From the NCBI GenBank assembly GCA_044375555.1, contig JBILML010000002.1, forward strand, positions 82,679 through 146,678: a stretch of DNA of 64,000 nt. The letters run 5' to 3'. Of this stretch, positions 59,315 through 64,000 are shown one piece after another. Below the pieces are notes generated by a model. The model did not search any database. It was not told the DNA's origin and worked only from the letters and a program-made list of their open reading frames with translations. Position numbers and translations under genes: made by a program. Each line of letters starts with the position of its first letter. Position 1 is the stretch's first letter. The DNA is from UBA967 sp044375555 (lineage in GTDB: Bacteria > Verrucomicrobiota > Verrucomicrobiia > Chthoniobacterales > Terrimicrobiaceae).

Positions 59315-59940
59315 GGACCTGGAACGGGCTGGGCGGCGGGGGCTTGACCGGAGATGACCCGGCGGCGGATCACGCGCCGGGGCGGTTGGGAGTTCGGAGT
59401 AGTGCCGGGCTGGACGGCGGCTTGTTGCTGAGAAGCGGTGGGCGGCTGGGGAATTCCAGGAGGATGCGGCGGCATGTGCTGGCCGGGGGCGGCGGCTGGG
59501 ACGGGCGCTTGTTGGTCCGGGGAGATCGAGAAGGCGGTTTCGGAAAAGCGGATTTCTGTTCGCTGGCCCTCGATGAGGACGGTGGCGCGCAGGTTTTTCG
59601 GATCGTCGCTCGTGGCAAGTTCCACCAAACGGTCTTTCGATGGGTTCTCGGAGTCCTCGAGTTTTTCGAGCATCAGGCGGTTCTGGGTGTTTTTATCGAA
59701 GACGAAAACGACGGGCCGTTCGTTGATGGTGGCCACGCCGGTGAGGGAAAACCGGTCGGGCGCGGCGGTGGTTTCCTCGGCGGTCGGAAGGGAGAATGGC
59801 GATCGAGAAAGGAGCGCTTGGAAATTTTCCATCGACCTCGGCTTCAACCACGGCGTGGCTTCCCAATCTCCGGTCTCCGAGGCGAAAGAAACCCCCGAGG
59901 CCAGAATAAGAAGCAGAATGGCGCGGATGGTGGTCATCAT
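59311..59940 (-). CDS. GspC/PilP-like periplasmic protein of the secretion operon
   Basis: 209 aa with a signal peptide or anchor (MMTTIRAILLLILASGVSFA). RFSLTGVATINERPVVFVFD is like the HR domain of GspC/PilP, which contacts the secretin. The Pro/Gln-rich C-terminus ends in Arg-rich and PAAQP segments. It overlaps its neighbours by 4 bases on both sides. The exact homology is weak. Confidence 0.6.
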   Translation of the reverse strand: MMTTIRAILLLILASGVSFASETGDWEATPWLKPRSMENFQALLSRSPFSLPTAEETTAAPDRFSLTGVATINERPVVFVFDKNTQNRLMLEKLEDSENPSKDRLVELATSDDPKNLRATVLIEGQRTEIRFSETAFSISPDQQAPVPAAAPGQHMPPHPPGIPQPPTASQQQAAVQPGTTPNSQPPRRVIRRRVISGQAPAAQPVPGP

Positions 59941-60488
59941 GGGCCCGTGGCGGGTGCGGCGTCGGACGGCGCACGGTAGTATTGGCGGACGACCAAGTCC
60001 ACTATGACATTCGGCGGTTCGTTATCACTGCGGATCATCATTTTGTCGATGGCACGCCAGGCGATGGGGTTTTGGAGTTCGAAAAGAAAGGAGGCGACGC
60101 CGGAGAACGGGCCGGTGAGTTTCACTTGCAGGACCGCGCTTTCTCCGGCCGGTGAGTTCTCGGACGGGAGGAAGGTTTCCTCGGGGAGTTTGAGGTTGGA
60201 TTTTTCCGCGAGGGAGCGAACGGAGTTGAGGAGATTCGTGCTCGCTTGATCGCCGGTGCCCGTGGGCGCGGGATTTTTCTCGATCCACTCGCGTGCGGGC
60301 TGGAGTGCCTCGGCGGCATGGATCCAGGATTCCCCAGTCGAAATGGCGGATCGGGTTTGCGTGATCTGCGCCATCAAGGCACTCCGATTTTGAATCCATA
60401 AACGGATCGCCAAAAGGTTCAGCGCGAGAAAAACCGCGGCGCCGAAGAGGATCAGGAGGCGTTGCTCATTCTTCGCTAGTCTTCGCAT
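59937..60488 (-). CDS. GspM/PilO-like inner-membrane protein
   Basis: 183 aa from ATG 60488 (AAGGAG is 9 bases upstream). One N-terminal membrane helix (about 13-35) is followed by a coiled part and a ferredoxin-like domain (VLQVKLTGPFSGVASFLFEL). Proteins like this dimerise with GspL in the inner membrane. Confidence 0.75.
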   Translation of the reverse strand: MRRLAKNEQRLLILFGAAVFLALNLLAIRLWIQNRSALMAQITQTRSAISTGESWIHAAEALQPAREWIEKNPAPTGTGDQASTNLLNSVRSLAEKSNLKLPEETFLPSENSPAGESAVLQVKLTGPFSGVASFLFELQNPIAWRAIDKMMIRSDNEPPNVIVDLVVRQYYRAPSDAAPATGP

Positions 60489-61683
60489 CGGGTCGCGCTC
60501 CTTCCATTTCAAACCGCACCTTGTTCCGCCCGGCCAACTGCGGCTGGCGGCTTGTCCAGTCGTAGTCCTGCAGCATCGGGACTTTCTTCACTTTTTCAAA
60601 AAATTCGTAGGCTTGTGAGACATCGGCGGCCTCGCCGGTGATCACGAGGCGGCCCTTGTCGTAGTTGTATTGCGTGAGCCGCACCTGCTCACCGGGAATC
60701 TGCGAGGCCACGGCGTCGAGTTGGTCGATGGCAAACGCGCCGGGGTCCACAGAGTTGCGGAATTCGTTCCAGCTCGAGACCATCTTTTGAGCATCGGTAG
60801 CGGCAGCTTCCATCGAGGCGAGCCGCGAGGCGAGGTTTTGGAGTTGGATTTTTCGAACCACCAAGTCCCCCGCAACCCCGAGCAAAATCAAGGCATAGAC
60901 GGCCAGACCCACGACGGCGCCGAAGCCGACTTTGCGCAAACGGTGGCGACGGTCGATCTCCATGCGGGCCGAAGGCGGCGCGGGATTGCTGGGTTGGGCC
61001 GGAGCCGAGGGCGGATGCTCGTGAGAGTCGAGCGTCCAATCAATGCGGAGGGCATGGCCGAGCGCCTCGCATTCCGCTGGGGAAAAATTTCCGAGGATTT
61101 TTAGCTTCGCGGGTAAGCGGGGGATGACGCCTTCGGCAAGGAGGCGGCAGGCGGCCCGTGTGAGCGCGCTGCAAAAAGCGGGGCCGGGCGAGTTCTCTCC
61201 GGAGAAAGCGAAAAACACGCATTCTCCCTCGCGATAAAATCCGAAACAGAGTTCTCCCAGCTCCCGCCACACCAACAGATCGGCTTCGCTGGATGCCAGC
61301 ATTCGCGCCGTAAACTCGAAGCTCTCGGCATTTTTGAAATATCCCGTCGTGTCGGGGTCGTCCACCGAGGCGAGGGCGAGAACAAGCAAGCGGCCGTTTT
61401 GGTTGAGGATCGGGAGGCAAATCAGCTCGGCGTTTTTGCGGAGGAGGTGTCGGCTCGATAGCTCCAAATCCGCCAATTCGCGGGGGTCACCTTCTGAGGC
61501 CACCCAGAGCGGCACGGCCAAAATGCTCCGTGTGGGAATCGCCATCAGGACATGGCGAAACGCCCCGAGTGCCTTCGGCGAAATCTCTTTCTCCAAGCGC
61601 GCGCCGTCTTTTCCCGTGAAGCTCCAAAGCTCCCAGTGCTCTGGCCCCGGACGAAGAATGGCATCGGGCGCGGAGCGGCTCAT
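60466..61683 (-). CDS. GspL/PilN-like inner-membrane assembly protein
   Basis: 405 aa from ATG 61683. A cytoplasmic actin-like half (about 1-250) is followed by a single membrane helix (GFGAVVGLAVYALILLGVAG), a coiled coil (LQNLASRLASMEAAATDAQK) and a periplasmic ferredoxin-like end. It recruits GspE and pairs with the GspM-like protein. Confidence 0.75.
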   Translation of the reverse strand: MSRSAPDAILRPGPEHWELWSFTGKDGARLEKEISPKALGAFRHVLMAIPTRSILAVPLWVASEGDPRELADLELSSRHLLRKNAELICLPILNQNGRLLVLALASVDDPDTTGYFKNAESFEFTARMLASSEADLLVWRELGELCFGFYREGECVFFAFSGENSPGPAFCSALTRAACRLLAEGVIPRLPAKLKILGNFSPAECEALGHALRIDWTLDSHEHPPSAPAQPSNPAPPSARMEIDRRHRLRKVGFGAVVGLAVYALILLGVAGDLVVRKIQLQNLASRLASMEAAATDAQKMVSSWNEFRNSVDPGAFAIDQLDAVASQIPGEQVRLTQYNYDKGRLVITGEAADVSQAYEFFEKVKKVPMLQDYDWTSRQPQLAGRNKVRFEMEGARPDAKTSEE

Positions 61684-62591
61684 TTTTCCTCCCAACTCAT
61701 CATTTGCCCGGGCGATCCGGCCGGCGCGACGACAATGATTTTGTGACGAACCCCATGGCAATACCCGGTGCTTTCGATTCGACGCAGGTCCCCCGAGGTG
61801 TCGAAAAAGGTGAGCAGCGCCTGGCGCTGGCGGGAGTCCGCTCCGAGAAAATCGGCCGCCGCCTCGATGGACTCGAGTTTTTGGTCGTCCTCCGTGCCTT
61901 CGATTTTGTCAAAACCGGCTCGAACCTCCAGAAGTGACTGGATTTGCACGGGGGTCAACTCCGTGAGTTCGGCTAGCATGGGTTCCTTGGCATGTTGAAT
62001 GCTGATTTTGCCTGTATACCAGATGGTGAAATAGTTCTGCCAGTCCTGCTTTGCCGCGAGCAAGGGAGAGAGATTCATCACGGCCTCCATTTCGCGGATG
62101 TGGCGGAGCGGGCGGTTGGCGGGAAAACCGGGGCGGCCCGCGCGCTCATATTCGCCACGCTCGGCGCCCTTGAGCGAAAGAAGGTCGTCGTTATCGATCC
62201 AATCCTGCAGCCCATCAATCGCCGCTTCGGCCGCTTGAAGTTCCACGCCCCAACCTTCGAAGAGCCTCAAAAAAACAGGCCGGTTTCCCTGCTGGATGTA
62301 GAAATTCGGGTTGATCTTCGCCGCCTCGTTTTCGAGACGCACCTCGAAGCCTTCCCCGTCCGGACTGCCGCGCCGGAGCAGGGGATCGCCGGGTTTCACG
62401 GCGGGATTCAAACCCAGCGCGACCCCGCTCAGCGCCATTTGTCTCGCGATGAAGCGGCGTTCCGCCCGCGACTCGCTATCCAGCCAATCGCCCACCACTC
62501 CCGCGAGCAACACGACCAGCCCTCCCAAGAGCGCGATGCTCCAGAGGACCAGCGGAAGGGCGATGGCGCGGCGATGGATATCAGGGGCCAT
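61680..62591 (-). CDS. gspK: type II secretion minor pseudopilin GspK
   Basis: 303 aa from ATG 62591. The N-terminus RRAIALPLVLWSIALLGGLV is a pseudopilin-type helix lacking the usual Glu5, as in GspK. The large alpha-helical insert has AIDGLQDWIDNDDLLSLKGA, the typical GspK domain. It caps the pseudopilus with GspI and GspJ. Confidence 0.88.
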   Translation of the reverse strand: MAPDIHRRAIALPLVLWSIALLGGLVVLLAGVVGDWLDSESRAERRFIARQMALSGVALGLNPAVKPGDPLLRRGSPDGEGFEVRLENEAAKINPNFYIQQGNRPVFLRLFEGWGVELQAAEAAIDGLQDWIDNDDLLSLKGAERGEYERAGRPGFPANRPLRHIREMEAVMNLSPLLAAKQDWQNYFTIWYTGKISIQHAKEPMLAELTELTPVQIQSLLEVRAGFDKIEGTEDDQKLESIEAAADFLGADSRQRQALLTFFDTSGDLRRIESTGYCHGVRHKIIVVAPAGSPGQMMSWEEK

Positions 62592-63261
62592 TGGGAGTCG
62601 GCGACGGCTTGGGGGTGGGTTCGTTGGTGGGTGGCGCAACTTGCGGAGCGGCCAAAGGGGGAATCCAAAATTGAAAATCCAGCACGCTTCCAGGCAGGTC
62701 GATGTATTGGAATTGAAGTCGCACAGATTCGGGGCGCTCCGAGCCCTCGGGCCATTCTTCGACCCACTCGCCTTGACGCCAGAAGGTCCAAGCAACTTTT
62801 TCGACACCCGGTAGCAGGGGAATCCACGCGCCCTGCGACAACAACCGGTCGTATTCGCTTCCCTGAATGTCGGCCGGAACACGCAGAATCGAAAAGACGC
62901 GGGTGCCGTCCGCCCTCGGCTTTGCCGATAAAATCAACGACCCGCCGCCCAGACTCGCCACGCCGAAGGTCCCCGTTGTTTCAGAAAAAACCAATTCCGG
63001 CACCGGCGCACCGGACGAGGATTTGCTCATCCGTAAAAAAATTTTCGCATCCGCTGGCAGATTCAAAAAGGCATCGCGTGTGACTCTTGCAAAAGCCTCC
63101 AACCGCCGTGCGCCGGCCTGCTCGACAATCGTCGCCTTCGTGCTTTCGAGGGCGGCGGAGGTGATCGTGTAAACCGCGCCGCTCAACAGCCCGAGAATCA
63201 TCAACGCCAGGATGACCTCGAAAAGAGTGAAACCTCCGTGGATGGCGGATTTTTTTCTCAT
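62581..63261 (-). CDS. gspJ: type II secretion minor pseudopilin GspJ
   Basis: 226 aa from ATG 63261. GGFTLFEVILALMILGLLSG is the prepilin N-terminus with Glu5. The C-terminus is Pro-rich (PTNEPTPKPSPTPNGP). It overlaps gspK by 11 bases. Confidence 0.88.
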   Translation of the reverse strand: MRKKSAIHGGFTLFEVILALMILGLLSGAVYTITSAALESTKATIVEQAGARRLEAFARVTRDAFLNLPADAKIFLRMSKSSSGAPVPELVFSETTGTFGVASLGGGSLILSAKPRADGTRVFSILRVPADIQGSEYDRLLSQGAWIPLLPGVEKVAWTFWRQGEWVEEWPEGSERPESVRLQFQYIDLPGSVLDFQFWIPPLAAPQVAPPTNEPTPKPSPTPNGP

Positions 63262-63629
63262 GGCCGGTAAACCAAAATCTCGGCCTGCTCCTTGGTGGGG
63301 TCCCTGCCGAATTCCGCCGCGACATGGAGTTTCCACATACCCGGGATGATTTGGCCATTGGTGTCTTGGAGTTCGACTTGTTCGAATGTCTCGACCACCG
63401 AGATGCCGTTGTTCGTGGCCCCGTCGATCGTTCGTTTGCCATCCAGCGGCGGGTCGGTCATGGCCGCCGCGAGTCGGGATTCGATGACGAACCTCGCCAA
63501 CGCCCGCTGGCGTGCGCTCAACGCGGCCTCGACCGCCGATTGAAGCCCGATCGCAAGGCCCGTCACCGCGATGGCGAAAACTCCCAGCGCGATCAAAACC
63601 TCGAACAATGTGAAGCCGCGCCTAGTCAT
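63258..63629 (-). CDS. gspI: type II secretion minor pseudopilin GspI
   Basis: 123 aa from ATG 63629. RRGFTLFEVLIALGVFAIAV has the prepilin cleavage site and Glu5. A compact C-terminal beta domain is typical for GspI. It overlaps both neighbours by 4-8 bases. Confidence 0.88.
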   Translation of the reverse strand: MTRRGFTLFEVLIALGVFAIAVTGLAIGLQSAVEAALSARQRALARFVIESRLAAAMTDPPLDGKRTIDGATNNGISVVETFEQVELQDTNGQIIPGMWKLHVAAEFGRDPTKEQAEILVYRP

Positions 63630-64000
63630 TGGTCGGAAGCGCCTGCGCTGTGAGCGGGTCGAATTGTAGAACCACCGATTCCTCCTCACCGCCCAGCTTG
63701 AGGGAGATGGGTTCGCAAATTCCCGCGCCGTTGATTTCCCATGTCTCGCCCCGTTCGGGGCGGCGGAAGCGCGTTTCGGTGAATCGCCGGACTTGGAGTT
63801 TCCAGCCTTTAGGGAGTTCCGCGCCGGGGATTCCCTGTGATCTCGAGACAAGTCCCCGCTCATCGAGTCCCAAGAGTTTGGCCTCACCGGTTTCGAGCGC
63901 GGCGGAGTGCGTGGCCTTCACCGTTTGCTCCACAAGTTTCGAGACACTTTCCGCTTCGGATTCTTGAAAGGAATTCGACACCATTGGCACGGCGATGCCG
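63622..64000 (-). CDS. gspH: pseudopilin GspH-like protein, C-terminal part (cut by window edge)
   Basis: The frame is open to the edge of the window (GIAVPMVSNSFQESEAESVS) and ends at 63622, overlapping gspI. ESVSKLVEQTVKATHSAALE and WEINGAGICEPISLKLGGEE fit the GspH beta-rich domain. The N-terminal prepilin helix lies beyond the window. Confidence 0.7.
   Translation of the reverse strand, partial: GIAVPMVSNSFQESEAESVSKLVEQTVKATHSAALETGEAKLLGLDERGLVSRSQGIPGAELPKGWKLQVRRFTETRFRRPERGETWEINGAGICEPISLKLGGEEESVVLQFDPLTAQALPTND

Overview
This moderately GC-rich window reads as the chromosome of a Verrucomicrobiota-like bacterium. The assignment is an inference from small DNA-binding protein families, prepilin style and dispersed palindromes; there is no rRNA in the window to prove it. 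Most genes are chromosomal housekeeping or envelope genes. They are interrupted by one integrated element and by several small accessory patches.

Left part (1-11.3 kb, all minus strand): an OprB-type porin cut by the window edge, a CheX plus double-receiver response regulator pair, a two-domain class II aldolase, a FecR-NHL secreted protein, a VapBC pair, a very large chitin-degrading enzyme (AA10 LPMO-CBM2-CBM2-GH18), and a prepilin-like gene coupled to a secreted cytochrome c/PQQ-type sugar dehydrogenase.

11.27-19.28 kb: an approximately 8 kb integrative element sits in the 3' end of the tmRNA gene ssrA. It is bounded by a perfect 27-bp direct repeat. It carries an excisionase-like HTH protein, a tyrosine integrase, a CHC2/TOPRIM primase-like protein, a RepA-like hexameric ATPase, several unknown small genes, repeat-rich noncoding segments and a small serine recombinase. 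Paired nonamers near both ends look like integrase arm sites. It has no recognisable transfer, capsid or cargo genes. It resembles a minimal self-replicating satellite island and is the most interesting system here.

19.25-28.2 kb: intact ssrA, AlgH, a beta-lactamase-fold hydrolase, a TPR protein, an orphan efflux adaptor, a SYLF protein and an acetyltransferase. These are followed by an accessory patch: a gene remnant interrupted by a REP-like palindrome, HigBA, VapBC, and an AT-rich Eco29kI-like restriction-modification system placed directly behind trpG.

28.2-43.8 kb: lemA-trpE-trpG, a thioredoxin-like protein, pyrD, an isolated rpsJ-rplC pair closed by a strong terminator, gltB-gltD, sufS-sufU and proS.

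43.9-53.7 kb: a VapBC-like pair with a frameshifted toxin, a LolA-like protein, a PemIK-like pair, topB, a DASS transporter, deoA-deoB (nucleoside salvage), MazEF and a small lipoprotein.

53.9-64 kb: a nearly complete type II secretion operon on the minus strand, running gspH (cut by the edge)-I-J-K-L-M-C/P-like-D-E-F. The secreted chitinase and dehydrogenase are plausible clients. Four families of short dispersed palindromes are scattered between genes. In one place such a palindrome forms the end of a coding sequence, and in another it lies inside a dead gene.
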